Origin: Schistosoma haematobium
Taxonomy: Eukaryota > Platyhelminthes > Trematoda > Strigeidida > Schistosomatidae
Direction: 5' to 3'
Assembly (NCBI RefSeq): GCF_000699445.3
Contig: NC_067200.1
Location: 7,376,450 to 7,440,449 of the forward strand
DNA: 64,000 nucleotides
Part shown: positions 33,775 through 46,578 of the stretch, one piece after another
Position numbering within the stretch: the first letter of the stretch is position 1
Layout of the letters: every line of letters starts with the position of its first letter
The notes under the pieces: generated by a model
What the model saw: only the letters and a program-made list of their open reading frames with translations
Told to the model about the DNA's origin: nothing
The model's database searches: none
Position numbers and translations under genes: made by a program

Positions 33775-34974
33775 GTAACTTTGCTATTGACTTTAAGTTC
33801 AAGTTTTTTGTTTTGTTAATTTGTCTGTGGAGTTATCTACTGAAAGTCCACTTGGATGTATTTCATGTCACTTCATGGTTGCTTCTAACCTTTCATATAA
33901 GCTTTATTGTTCAAGAAATTCATTTGTAAACCGTGAAATGAATCAAACTATATGCTTACTTAAATACGTGATGATAAAATATAAGAGGAAATTAAATATA
34001 TTTTGTAATTTCTAGGGATTTTATTTTACAAGCTTTCCAATTAAAAATCTAATTTGTTCAAAATGACCCAAATCTAATACTTAGTCCTAGTCAGTTGGAA
34101 AAGTGTTAGTATTTCAAACATTGATGTGTTCCAGGTGATATGCAAAACCTGGTTTGTCAAATTGGTCTAACGTCGAACAGGTCATTTCACTTTACGACCA
34201 CAAGAAAGGGGTAGTATTCACAGACTGGCCATTACATTAAGTTCAAACAGTGGTGGATTTAATGTCATGTTAGTTAGTTGGGAACAGTCAGCGGGAATTT
34301 CCAAGTCTAGATTTTATGCATTCCAGCACATGTCAATACCACGTATTCGGGACACAAATGAGTCTGATGGTGCCGCACATATTCGCGTTTACTCTGATCT
34401 GCGATCAAAGAATTTTCCACACTGGTGCGTTGACTCAGTCGCGTTTAACGCCACAATACAACAATTTACCCACTGTTACTTATTGGAATATTGTAGTTAT
34501 TATATAAAAGCTGTTGAATCATCTACACGCAATCTTTAGGTTCCTTTTTTGCTTATTTAAATCTGTTACTTCTTATGGGGCATTTGATATCGACTAGAAA
34601 TCTCCAACCAACTCTACCCTGGACTTTTCATACATTGTCCGGATACTCAATAATTTTTGCTCTGGTTGTCAAATGGGGTGTCGAGCTCTTGGCTCCCGAA
34701 GAATCTAACCATGAGACGTCATAAATCTTCTGCGAAGACCCTTTAAACTACACGGCAGAGTCTGAATGTTTTCAGTAAATTTTCCCGGGCAACGTTTTTA
34801 GTATGTTTTTTTTCGGGATCAAGTTTTTAATGACATTCCCAATCCTCGTTTATCGGGGCTTGTGACTGGTAGTAGCCATAATAGGGTTCCAAGCTTATTT
34901 TTCCTTATTTGCTACTTGAAGCAAATTTATCTGACTTATTTTCACAGGATCGTTTCATTTTGTTTTTAACCTAG
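33775..34974 (+). other. I-BAR intron
   Basis: About 1.2 kb, AT-rich. No repeat or coding exon was recognised; small open frames at 33821-34539 have no supporting features. Confidence 0.6.
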
Positions 34975-35143
34975 TCAACTCACCGAGTGCTTAACTGCCC
35001 CGCTTGTCGATCGTCTTGAAGAATGGAAACGTTCAGTGGCTCAGTTGGATCGAGAGAATGGGAAGGAGTGGCGTCGAGCAAAAAGTGAACTTCAGAGAGC
35101 AACATGTGAGCTAGAAAAGCTTTCAAAGCGTTCTCGTCGAAAA
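34975..35143 (+). CDS. MTSS1: I-BAR exon 3 (long basic helix)
   Basis: It completes Ser and encodes QLTECLTAPLVDRLEEWKRS, VAQLDRENGKEWRRAKSELQ and a basic end LEKLSKRSRRK. Human: LIDCLINPLQEQMEEWKKVA, NQLDKDHAKEYKKARQEIK and a KKKSSDTLKLQKKAKKG end. The basic C-terminal cluster is the lipid-binding kind of surface. Acceptor TTTTTAACCTAG, donor GTTAGT at 35144, ending on a codon boundary. Confidence 0.93.
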
Positions 35144-36419
35144 GTTAGTAAAAATGTCAACCCACTTTTTTAGTCGAATTTTGCATATTATAAGCTGACA
35201 CCTTTTTACTGGAACCTAATTTCACTTGTTTTCTTCAAATGGTTTCAAAGTATCACCATTCTTTAAGACTAGCGTTTGATTAAATCTGTCATATCTAATG
35301 TATCATCAATGTTCTGATTAGTAAAACACTGCACTATTAATTTCATTTCTGTCATTATTAATGTTAACTCGGTGGTTCTTGTGGTCCTGGGTTGCCTCTC
35401 TGGTTTAGCTGAAGAATAGTCCCATACTATGATGAAATAACTGTTCAGTGCTCTCTATTTTTCGCTAATGTTCCAACTGAGATTTATTTGTGGTGAATAC
35501 AATCTACAAATCATTACTAATGTTATTACTAGTATTTAGAATATTACTTAGTAGTATACTATTCGAATGACCCTAGAAAAATGCGTTATGGTCTAAGAGA
35601 GCTATATTGCCAATCAAATAATGTTTATTAGTCGGACTAATCATTAATAAGATCTCACTAAGTATTGGATACCATCGTCAGGGTTAATAATTAGGCATTT
35701 CAATACTTTTGGGAATTTCAGGTGTTTTTGATGTTAAGGCTTATTTTTTAGAGGAACTTTCGAAAACAACTGAATAATTTTAAATATTTCAGATTATAAT
35801 ATGATAATCTGTCTATTGCGTTTCGCTATTCAATTTAACCACCAATGTATACTTCTAACACTAATGGATCGTTACATAGAAAAAGAAAATTAATACTACA
35901 TGGGAAACTTTATTACTTAAGTCCAATAATTAATGTTTACAGTTCATGTTTGCAGATGTTATATCTGACCCAAACAGGTACATGTGAGTAGTGATCTTGC
36001 CTGGGAGAAGAATTCACTTCTTTAGGCCGGTTACACTTGTTTCTCATTTATTATGTGAACGTGAGACGATATATGCTCAGTTCATCTTGCCGGGTGTATC
36101 AGAAACACCTCGTGTGAAAACGATTTTTTCAAGTTTTCATCAGGATCCTTCTACAAAATGCACTTACTGTCTACTATTGTTCATCCTACTTAGACTTAAA
36201 CTCAAGAACAAAAGATTAACGATATATCTTACTATGGCATATATTGAATTTCCTAAATATATTAATGGGTAGTGATGACTTAATCCGGGTAGCACATTTA
36301 CGAAGACTCAATTATTCAGTGGAGAGAACAGAAATATTAAAAGTGACGGAGAAATTAAACAGTAAACAAGTAGTTCTAGATGCGTGTGGGTAGTTGTTGC
36401 TTACTATTTGCCCATACCG

Positions 36420-36700
36420 TGTAAGGATTCTTCTTTCGATACCTGAAAAATAAACTTAATTAGTAGTATTCTTGTCAGATTAACAGTGCGACCGCAGAGC
36501 TCAATGCACAATTGCTTGTGGCTGGTCACATATAACTTTTTCTCGATGTGTTAGCTCCAAGCTGAAAGGGAATTGTCACCGGCAATGGAAATCCATGAGG
36601 CAAGGTGAGGTATTATGTTATTAGGACCAACCTGTTCAAATCCAATCACTCCCCAACCGAATTACCAAGGATGTTTGGTAGCGCCTAAAGAAACAAGTGT
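36420..36700 (-). repeat. Repeat D, copy 3, antisense, decayed
   Basis: GATACCTGAAAAATAAACTT, GACCGCAGAGCTCAATGCAC, GTGTTAGCTCCAAGCTG, AAATCCATGAGGCAAGGTGA and TAGGACCAACCTGTTC follow the order of the 16370 copy. No open frame is preserved. Confidence 0.6.
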
Positions 36701-37989
36701 TCCAGCTGATATTTTGCGATCGGATCATTATGATATCCAATCCCAACCGTTACTACATCCAGGTAACAGCTACGGTTGAGTGTAAGATAAACTGATTTGT
36801 TCTTCCATTATATTAAACACCTTGTACTTAACTTGATGGTATTTGTTCAATCTCTATCGTTTCCTACATTTATTATACCATATTTTGAAATTAATCATCT
36901 CGAAAGCATCTAATATTAAACGTACATTTAATTCTTTTTCAATAACTTATCGATCGGCTTGATTAAAATCTCCAGTTTTTCCAATTAGAAAAATTCCTAC
37001 AAACATTTGTCTTTTTTTCCTGATAAAAAGAAAGAATAAAAGGAACACCTTTACTGTTATCGTAATATGCATAGAGAACACTAGTCGTATATTCGTTCAC
37101 ATGTTTATTGTCTTTTTGTAATTAGCAATAAAAAGCAAGTTATCTTTCAAGTTTATATATTTTATGTTTTTCGACAATTAATGGAATTTTTTCCTCATTT
37201 ATTTATGTATGTATTCATGCCTGTGTTATTATAGATTGAATTACCTTAATCCTTTCATGTAGTGTGCATACATATGCTCAGTGATTATCTGTTTATTTCT
37301 AAATAACTAGAATTTTTAGGTGTATAGCAACTTGTAGGTTTAGTAAGTACATTTGTGTGTTTGCAAGGTTTTAGTGTTCATCTTCGTTTTATTAGTCAGA
37401 GAAGTATTGGGAACATTGACTTTTCACAGAGGGTGTTTATATAAAAAATTGTATGGGCACTTCTAGTTTTGTATGTGTGCATATATATATATGCTTATCT
37501 GTGAAGAGGTTGAACTAATTTCCAATAGGTAATTCGAAATAATTGTGCTTATTCACTGTGGGACTATGATTTTATCATTATCACGGTTATATCATCCCCA
37601 TCAATATCTATGATTATACAGTGTAGTTATTATTATACCACACTTATTACTGTTAATATGTACTCCTCTAAGATGAGATGGCATTGATTATTTATATGGA
37701 TGTATGTATATGGTTGTATGTGTTTAGTTGCCCAATAAATTACACACATTCCCCTTCCACCTTTACAGCTGTTTTAGAAAGATTTTAAGTTTAAATTCTG
37801 TTTGCTTGTATGATGAATGAACCTCAGTAAAACACAAAGTAGTTTGATCTCTATACGCATGTACATCTGTATGTGTACATTCTTTGTACTCTTTTATGTA
37901 CTTATTTCACGTACTGTATAGTGGGAATTAAAATTAAAATTTAATCTGGTATGTTGGGATTATTCGAACAAAATGTCAATCCGAAAAGT

Positions 37990-38400
37990 TTTAAATGAGT
38001 TCACGAACTGATCAATGTTAGACTAGCATTGATAACCTGGAAGCACTGGACGGCCGTTTCATCTTAGCATGGGAGTCCTCGGCAGTGCACATCCACGATT
38101 CCGTATGTGGGACTCAAACCTAGGACCTTCAGTCTCGAGATACAGCACTGAGTCGGCATCCAACGGTGTTAATGTCTAACTTCAAACAATCCACCATTTT
38201 TCGTAACCATCCTCCATCGTCTTCGGTCAGTAACTGCTCCACACCTGACACAGTGGAACTCCACTGGTCACAGCTTCTCATTAGAACTCTGAAAATTATC
38301 ATTCTAGGACGAAACGGCCATCCAGTCTTTCCAGTTTTTCAATGGTAGTTTAACATTGATCGGATCATGAACTCAGCTAAAACTCAACAATATCCAATTC
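37990..38400. mobile_element. SINE-B inverted pair with the family's upstream segment
   Basis: The left part (37995-38165) is antisense: body, hammerhead region (CCGAGGA for CTGAGGA, so U4 is lost) and tRNA-like head. From 38165 the antisense upstream segment of the family follows (CATCCAACGGTGTTAATG to CCACTGGTCACAGCTTCTC, 38285). Then a sense 3' piece starts at about 38305 (CTAGGACGAAACGGCCATCC) and runs to CATTGATCGGATCATG. The outer arms form an inverted repeat. Confidence 0.78.
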
Positions 38401-38629
38401 ATTGGGCTAACTCTTGGTATTATTTAGTGTGGAGTTTCATATCTGTTTCTTATACACACTCGTCTTTGGTGTGAATATGGATTCGTTTGTTTCGCTTTGT
38501 ATTTTCATGTTAATTAGGATTTTTATTTTCCTGATATTTACAAAATGTCACCATCTATTAAGACAAAAATGCTGACAATTGATTAATTGTTAGTACACGG
38601 TTGTGGAATTTCATTGAAATAGCTGACCG

Positions 38630-38830
38630 ATTAAAGTGAAACCACCATTGGAAACCTGGAAGCACTAGACTGCCGTTTAGTTCTAGTATAGAAATCCCTA
38701 ACAGTACTCAACCACGACCCCCTACTGGCGGTAATCGAACCTAGGACCTTCGATTTCGTATGCAAACGATTAACTTCTAGAAGACTGAACTGGGGTCCAA
38801 TGGTATACAAGGTTTTCAGTGGTTCGAATT
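38630..38830 (-). mobile_element. SINE-B copy, antisense, decayed
   Basis: CCACCATTGGAAACCTGGAA, a damaged hammerhead zone (AGAAATCCCTAACAGTACTC), GGTAATCGAACCTAGGACC (B box in antisense) and CTTCTAGAAGACTGAACTGG (A-box side) are all recognisable. Confidence 0.72.
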
Positions 38831-41800
38831 TGGTCGCTTAGTGATTTCAGTGAGATTGATTGTTCACTGAATAATAAGTAATGTCATCTTTTTTTTTGTT
38901 TAATGACCGAATTTTATTGATCAGATTGTAATATGGCAGCTGTTCTAAGTGACTCGAAGTTGTGAACACTATTGATTAGTTCCTAAAAGTTCAAGAATTC
39001 CCTCGTTATTTTTATATAATTCTTTATTAGATTTTTTTAGCTACTGTTGTCTCATGAGTTCATTGTTCCTTAAGGAATCGACATTGGATTTCGTGAGAGA
39101 TACTTTCTGGGCTCTAAATTTACCATTCCTCTAGTAAGCGTATTTTAAGAATAGTTCGTATAGCACAACGTGGTAATAATTAATTCATGCCTCGACTGAA
39201 TTTTATTATATCTACTGACTTTAAACATTGTTGTTGACGTGTCGGTTGATTAGTGCTTCTTCGACCCCAGCGTTCTAATATAATATCAATTAGTATTTGT
39301 TTTCAGAAAGCACCAATCCAACGACTGATAACCTTGATAACAGGATAAAGCTTTTAAATAGAGACAAGCTATTGACCAAAGTATGTTTTAAGATAAAAAT
39401 GAAGAAAAGCCCATAAACTAAGGGGAGCGAGGAAATAAAATGGGTGCACCAGACACATCATGTTGTAAAATGTAGTAAAGTCTATGGGCGATTCATCATC
39501 CTTTATTTACAATTGTTACCGTCAATGTAAAATTTTTCAAATGTTAACTAGCTATTCATCAAACAAAAGCAGGTGACTTCGTTGAAAAATTATTACCAAC
39601 CCTTAAACTTAAAAGTCTTACTCATTATTTAATAGAGCGAAGTTAGTATATATATCCCTGTGTATCTGATAGGTAGAGAGTAGGTTCATGATGTAATGCA
39701 TATATCCACCACTATTTCCTTAATCAGTGTTCACCGTATACTCTTCTTTTCTGAATTGTTTTAAAAGTGAATTTTGTTCCATTGTTTAAAACATCTCGAA
39801 TGGTGTTATAAGTTTGAGATTCACTGTTACTTTGTGTTTTTCAACACAGCGAGAGAATTCTTGAGTTACCTATTAGTGTATTACTATTAGGGATGATCTC
39901 TTTTAATCTCCTCTTTCCTTTGTAAAAAACCAGAATCTCTTGAAGTGTTAATAGTCTGAGGGAAGCAACTTACTACCATCGCACCCACCGAACAATCATC
40001 GGTACGAATTCTCCCTCAGACATTAAGTTTTACATCTCTTCAATCGATCTATTTTAAATGGTTAAACCCAAATAAACATTTATAACCAATACTTCTCAGT
40101 TGAATCATCACGATATACAGCTACAATCAGATGATTATCATTTCTTGTTTTCGTGTTTACCTTTTGAATAAGTACGACTATCTTGAAAAAAAAACTTCTA
40201 ACTGGTTGGGTGATTGTTTCCTCTTTTTTTTCCTTTATTTCGTTTTGTCTTGTTCTTCATGATGAAGGAAAACAATCATCCAATTTTGATCATGTGGTGT
40301 TGTATTGTTGCCGTTTGTTGTTTTTGTTTACTTTACTCTGCATCAATCAATTTTGTTTACTTTCATTTCCTAAAAATAATTATTTATTCGTTGTAGGTAA
40401 TAATCAGTTTTTCTGTGTATCTATTTTAAGTGTAACAGTTGTGAATGGACTCATAATGTAAAAACGTTATGTGCATGTGTAGTTGCGTATAGTTATATTA
40501 TTTAGTAGGGTAAAATCATTTTAAAATTGTTCTTAATTTTAAATAATCCAGTTCCTTGTGTTAATAAAGTAAATAAGTGATCTACTTATTTTATTTAAAC
40601 AAAAGTTTTGTTGTAATTAAATTAACTTTGCTTTTGATACACAGTAGTTTTCTATTGTAAGTTTTGAAGAGTGATGATGACTTAGTATTTAAACTACTTG
40701 ATATTTCAACCAACTAGGTCACAGGTTCAAATTCTACTTTACCTACCAATGCTAGTTGTAGTATTTAGGCTGATCGTTTCATTCTATTTGTTACTCGTCT
40801 GTTGGATGCACCTGTTTTCCAGTGTGTTGATGTTCATATTGAGACTTCAACCTATTACATTTTGGCTCAAACACCAACTTAGTATCCATTGTGCAATTAA
40901 GTCCAGTTACCTTCTCACTTATTCAACGGGCATATAGAAGCGAAAATTTCAATGATGGCGAATTACAAACTCTTATTAATGTAAAGATAAAATTCCAACA
41001 ACTTCCATGTGTTTTCATAATGAAATAATTGGTTTTACCCAATGGCTTTTGTAGATTGTTACTAACGAAAACTGCGACCATAAAATATGTAGTAACACGT
41101 TAACAATACTGTAAAAATCTCTGTCATATTTGATGGACATGACCTTGGGTATGACTCGTCAGATTTTCAGCTTGTATCCAAGTTGGTGGTATAAAAAAAT
41201 CACTAGTGGGTAGACGGACGTCAAAAATATATTATACTGTTTAACTGTTAAACTATGTTTGCAGGTGTGTATAAGATGTGAGAGATAGATGATAAATCAC
41301 GTTCAACATTCATGTTTTATTTCATTTATTACATAAGTTTCACGTTGTTATCTATTAGGTCATCGATGAGGGCTTCGTCCACAGTTTATTTCTATTAACA
41401 TAAATTATATTTGTAAGAGTACTATTTAAGCACTTATATCTGGAGTTTTGGATCTCGTGCCATATTTCAGTAACTTCTATTATTTACTTCATGGCTGTCA
41501 GGATAAATAAACTTGAATGTTTTCAGTGACTATTTGTATTATCTCATTATTTTATGTGGTCTGTTGCCTCATAGCTGTCTGATCTAGTTACGAAGCTTTC
41601 GTTGTTCATATTGACAACATTATTATTGTTTCAGTCGGAAGTGAACTATTTCGAGTTATTCCAATAATCGGCAAATTGGTTCGTTTTGATAACATTGTTT
41701 GCCTTCAAAGATTCTGTTTAGTTAACCTCTGACCTTTTCCCCATGAGTTGATAGATCGAATCTGTGTTAGTATTTTTGTTGATTGCAGACTGTCTAAAAT

Positions 41801-43109
41801 TTTATTCTGTACATTTCTTGAGATTGATCATTCAGTCATATGAGAATGTAGAATCTTAACATCTAGGGGAAACTAGAGAGTGAATACATCTGGGTTACTG
41901 CAGCTTGTTTCGAGCCGTTTCACCCAAGGCCTCTAATCACTGACCGCAGTTATCATGCGAACTCTGACAAAGCAGTCAGGGATTCCTAAACCTTTTTCGA
42001 TCCACACTTATGACATTCGCCTTGTCGAATTCATGTACGCAGTTGTCTGTTTGCGTTGATTCAAGTGATGACATTGTCGTTTGATTGCTAATCTTTATTT
42101 ATGTATGTTTAAGTAGGGGGTACGCTCTAAATGTGTTCACTCAATTTTTCCACTTATAATATTGCTATTTCATCTATGATTCCAAAATATAATTTAATCA
42201 AATATTTGCCTTACTAGTGACTTCCTAAGTCCACTAACTTAATACAAACCTAACCTATTTACCAATTACGGGTTTTATATAATCTGCTGTGAATCACATT
42301 GTTTACTTCAAGGCTTGTGATATTATCCGCTTACCCAAATCCTAGTAGGTGAAATAAATTTTGATCTTAAAATCTATTGGTTAGAGACCGAGTACTTTAA
42401 CCACTAAACTGCGATATGTGATTATATAATATTTACTACATTTTTCATCTTTGTTAGCTCACTAAGGTCATCTGTGATTATGTTATAGTTTAGATTATGT
42501 GTTTACCTTTTCAGAATATGGATGATAACAATGGTGACAGCGTATAATCTTTAATATCTAAGTTGGCATCAGTTTGGGCAGAAGAATATGGTTTGGAATG
42601 TAGTGTGTAAACTTACCTTGGTTGCTAAACGAAAGAAGTTGAAGAGATAGTGAACGTGGTTAGTAGTAGGAATGAAAGCATAGCATAAAATGATAGAGAA
42701 AAAAGTCTTGCTAGTATTCATTACTATGTTTCTGGCGAGGGTGGGTGGGAATAAATAGTACTTCCTTGAGACCCTAATCAATATTCATATAGATTCCTCT
42801 TAAAAGAAACTAGATCTGATAATATTGCTTCAATTTTGGTAGAACACATTTCATATTCGTTTCTATGCATCTAGTGGAGCGGTGTATTAGTATCTACGAC
42901 ATTTTATTTTCAGTCTCTAATTCGAATCTTGCTCGGCATATTTCGGCTTGAGAAAGTGACTGGTATCACTAGCTCTTACACTTAGTGTATGGCTTAAAGC
43001 TAAGCAAAATAATCTGTATCTAGTAAATAATTTCTATGTAATAATTTAGCATTCAGTAATTTAACATATTGATTCAATTATCTCATTTCATGTGTTTTTA
43101 CTTATATAG

Positions 43110-43388
43110 GGAAGCTCAGTATCCAGTTGTACTGTTGGTGGTATTAATGGGAGTGTGGATTCCAGTTCGCATAATGAAATTTACGCATTTTCCACGATGC
43201 AATCTATAGATTCAAATAACAATACTGTTCTTCATTCTGGTGATAATATGCACTTAAATTTTGTTCAACATGATCTAATTTTGAAACAGCAAACTTTAGC
43301 AGAATTGGAGCGTGTTAGTTTACGAAGAGCAGTTGTTGAAGAACGTAGACGATTTGCTGAATTGCTTACCTGTTTAAAACCGGTTTTG
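43110..43388 (+). CDS. MTSS1: I-BAR exon 4 (insert plus fourth helix)
   Basis: The 93-codon exon has two parts. The first (about 50 residues, GSSVSSCTVGGINGSVDSSS onward) is Ser/Asn-rich and has no counterpart in the compact human IMD. The second matches the IMD helix: HLNFVQHDLILKQQTLAELE, VSLRRAVVEERRRFAELLTC and LKPVL (human DVNDKYLLLEETEKQAVRKA and LIEERGRFCTFI). It is in phase on both sides (0/0). The acceptor is TTATATAG; the donor is GTGAGT at 43389. Confidence 0.92.
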
Positions 43389-44089
43389 GTGAGTTGCATC
43401 ATTTTATTAAAATGTTACAGAACTTGTCTTTTTCTTATTTGAAGTCATTCGACTATGTGATTGATGTAAGCAATGTAGTAATTGTTTTTAAAACAGATGT
43501 ACTTAATGGAAAAGTAGTAAAAATTTACTGTAACTTTGTTGCACTCAATTCAGGTTCTTGTGTTAAGCCCTCAGGAGTACGTTTTGTACGTCGGCTGGGA
43601 TACTATATTATTATTAACGTAGCAGTTGTAACGGATTCTTACCTGTTAGGTATTTGTTAAAAATTAAATGTTTTGACTATTCAGCTACTAAAGGATATAT
43701 AGAGTGGTAGCTTATTGGTTCTATCATTCAACTTTCAGCCACTAATATTATGCTCGAACCCCGCTTTACCCACTTCAGTTTAGGTAACTAAATAGTATTC
43801 GTTAACCGTCACGATTAGAGTGTGGCCCATACTTCAATACCGGGTGAATTAGCTTACCATTGTTTATTCATTTATCATGTCTGTCTCAGTTTAATGCCTT
43901 GAACATCAGTGGTTTTGTCGTTATCTTAAGGAACTTTCGTCAGCATATAGGATTTTATCGGAGAATAGCTTTAAAAGTTGTTTTCTTCTATTAGTGTTCC
44001 GCCATTGAAACAGTCGGTTTTCTCATAAATTTGGGGTCCAAAAAAGACTGCTAATTTTAATTCGTTAGCTCAGCTCATCTATTCCAAAA

Positions 44090-44225
44090 TTTGCTGTTGA
44101 TTTGAGTCATATTGGTACATACAGACTATGTAGTTGGAGATCACTTGATTATCTCAACCAGTATTTGGGAACGTTAGATGGTATAACTCAGAATCTGTTG
44201 CAGTAACGCTGATGGAAAGACTGTA
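44090..44225 (+). mobile_element. Decayed RTE-like 3' coding fragment, sense
   Basis: TTTGAGTCATATTGGTACAT, CTATGTAGTTGGAGATCACT and ATGGTATAACTCAGAATCTG parallel the SHVGRCRLPGWGPRD...DMAQNR coding stretch. No open frame is present. Repeat C follows directly. Confidence 0.55.
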
Positions 44226-44330
44226 TCTGAAGTTTGTGCTGGTGATGTCGTTCAGAAGAACGATAAAAGCTCCAAGACCAAACCATCCAGCTCAGAGAAC
44301 AAAACTCCATCAAGACTATTTTCTCTTAGA
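44226..44330 (+). repeat. Interspersed repeat C, copy 2
   Basis: GAAGTTTGTGCTGGTGATG, then AGAAGAACGATAAAAGCTCC and CAGAGAACAAAACTCCATCA, match 2010-2120 with few differences. Confidence 0.6.
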
Positions 44331-44819
44331 TCATGAGTGCTAAAATTATCGTATAATTTTCTTACACAAACGCATTATTTTGCAAATCATTTTACTCAGT
44401 CATCATCGATGTAGAATTCTGGCACAGATATGTATTGACTGATCTTGCCATATCATATTTTGTAGACCTAATCTTTTGTAATACCATTGATATTATTACT
44501 ATTTCTACTACTATGATGCCTGTTTTAATAATTCCATCTTATTGAACTGTGATATAATGTATCAACTTGAATCGATGCACATGTGTGCCAGGTTCTACGT
44601 TGCTATTAACCAAGATAATTTCCATTGAGAATGACTATTATAATTATTACATGAACTTATTTTTTCTTCTTGGGTCATACTGTCTATACCTAGTTCTTTC
44701 CATTAACTTTTATACTGTTGCTACTTCTAATACTCTTGAACTTGTCCAAATCATTCCATTTGTCTTTGTAAATATGATATATCATCTTGGATTGATACAA
44801 ATACCTATAAGATTCTACA

Positions 44820-45500
44820 TTTTGTATAACTGCATTACTTACTCAGTGGTCCCAGGATATACGAGCAATGCATCTATCATGGGACCACCGAGTAAGTAAT
44901 GCAGTTGTTAGGGAACGGGTACTTCGTAAGGATGGCAAATCAATTGATGAAGTGATGATACTTCATCAGTTGAGATGGCTGGGACACGTGTTACGTATGC
45001 CCAACGACCGACTGCCCCGACGAGCGATGTTTTCTGGTGTAGGAGTAGGTTGGGAGAAAGCTAGTGGCGGCCAAACCAAAACATGGCACAAATCCATGAA
45101 GTCACTGACAAGTGGACTGAGCCACGTTGGTAGGTGTAGACTACCTGGTTGGAGAGCGTGAGATGATACCAACCGATGGTTAGAGATCTTGAATGACATG
45201 GGTCAAAGTCGTTTGCAATGGTGTGAGCAGGTGCATCCACTCCTTGTGTTCTACCGAATTCTAATCTTCTGAATTCATAGTGTCCCTTTTTCGCTTTCCT
45301 AATTTATTTCACTGGATTGTACTCCTTGAATAACATCTTCAAACTCTAATGTTTCCGATTACTGCTTATACTTTTACTACCTCTACCACTACGGGATTTG
45401 AATCGACTACTGCATCTCTGTGCCAATGTGGTATGGCAACTAGAACTGATGTACGTACGTACGAAGTTCTACGTTGTTATTGACTGACTGACTGAATTGA
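44820..45500 (+). mobile_element. RTE-like 3' end with inverted 5' piece
   Basis: From about 44873 it is sense: HRVSNAVVRERVLRKDGKSI, LHQLRWLGHVLRMPNDRLPR, FSGVGVGWEKASGGQTKTWH, SLTSGLSHVGRCRLPGW, then a stop. It ends near 45490 with GTACGTACGTACGAAGTTC and GACTGACTGACTGA. It is the same subfamily as 8885-10290. Just before it, 44826-44872 is the same stretch of the element in antisense (TGCATTACTTACTCAGTGG against CCACCGAGTAAGTAATGCA), joined head to head. This is the pattern expected of 5' inversion during target-primed reverse transcription. Confidence 0.85.
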
Positions 45501-45709
45501 TTAAATTGGTTTGTCTGATTAATTTGTTCATATATTTTTAAAAAAAACCTCATTTTGTGATTGAATTGGGTAATATACACAAATCTAATACTCAAAGAAC
45601 TTATCGATTTGTAATGGATGAAATTATTTAGACTCGTTTTGTTTTTCTTTTGGTGTTTATTGAAATTTAATAGAGGGTTCTATTTTCATAGGCAGTTAGT
45701 TAACTCAGA

Positions 45710-46115
45710 AGGGGTTTTGTGGAGATTTAAGTAATTTCAATATTTAAAATTATGAGTCACTAGAGCACCATGTAAAATCTAAGAACACTAGTGAGAAGCC
45801 GTGACCAGTAGAGTTCAACCAGGTCTGCTATGAGATATCAGCTCACTGAAAACAATGGTGTACGGTAGCGCAATTTCCTGGATTGGTTGAAGTTATACAT
45901 TAACACCGTTGGATGCCGTCTCACTGGTCTAATGGTTAAGCACTCGTGCGTGAGACTGATAGGTCCTGTGTTCGAATCTCGTGGGAGGAGGGCGGGGTCA
46001 TGGATGCACACTGTTGACGAGTCCCATACTAGGACGAAACGACCGTCCAGTGTTTCCAGGTTTCCCATGGTAGTCTAGCTTCAATGGACTCATGATTTCA
46101 ACTATTGAATTTAAT
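45710..46115 (+). mobile_element. SINE-B, near-complete sense copy with inverted 3' piece in front
   Basis: From about 45780 the sense copy runs: upstream segment (GTGAGAAGCCGTGACCAG to CATTAACACCGTTGGATGCC), tRNA-like head with A-box-like TGGTCTAATGG (about 45926-45936) and B-box-like TGTTCGAATCTC (about 45970), hammerhead region and 3' body to about 46110. The hammerhead (46009-46052) has stems I and II perfect, but TTGACGA replaces CTGACGA, so C3 is changed. At 45710-45779 lies an antisense 3' end (GGGGTTTTGTGGAGATTTA). This is the best copy for defining the family. Confidence 0.85.
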
Positions 46116-46344
46116 TAACTCCTTTTTTTTCCTATAAAAACTAATATGTGGAAAGATAAAAGAAAACAGTTTATTTTATTACTGAACTTTGAAATTTCAA
46201 CATTTCACATTAAACCAAAATCATTATCTGGTTTCAATTGTTTCTAATTGGTTTTCAACTATGATTCATGTATTGAATAAGTTAAACTATGTAGGGAAAA
46301 ATCGAAAACATTTTAACCTAGATATACATTTCATTAACCATTAA

Positions 46345-46347
<3 letters not shown>

Positions 46348-46399
<52 letters not shown>
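46348..46399. repeat. TA dinucleotide microsatellite
   Basis: About 52 bp of uninterrupted AT/TA. Confidence 0.95.
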
Positions 46400-46402
<3 letters not shown>

Positions 46403-46545
46403 TATATATTTTCACCATGTACGTTTATACAAAGCTGGTTGGGATGCATACAAATCAAAGTAGCATCTTGACTTTTTCTACGAAAAAAACAGACATTTCT
46501 TTTTTGTTATTTCTTATCTTCTTTCCTTTTTTGGGTATATACGTG

Positions 46546-46578
46546 TATGTGTGTGTGAGAGAGAGAGAGAGTGTGTGA
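46546..46578. repeat. GT/GA compound microsatellite
   Basis: TGTGTGTGTG runs into GAGAGAGAGAGAGAG and back to TGTGTG. It gives the artefactual Ser-Leu-Thr-His frame on the - strand. Confidence 0.9.

Larger units (their letters stand above)
35144..43109 (+). other. Large I-BAR intron
   Basis: Nearly 8 kb. It contains repeat D (36420-36700), a SINE-B pair (37990-38400), another SINE-B (38630-38830), and decayed tRNA-like snippets near 40702-40740 (CAGGTTCAAATTC) and 42900-42950. The rest (roughly 35150-36400, 36700-37980, 38840-43100) is AT-rich with nothing else recognised. Confidence 0.65.

Noticed and set aside
33821..34539. Open frames of 64-90 residues in the intron between I-BAR exons 2 and 3
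   Set aside because: The flanking exons join in exact phase without them, and they match no part of the I-BAR domain.
40183..40461. 92-residue hydrophobic open frame in an I-BAR intron
   Set aside because: It is Phe/Leu-rich because the DNA is T-rich; it has no matching splice context or motif. The frames at 50550-50768 and 40698-40937 were rejected for the same reason.
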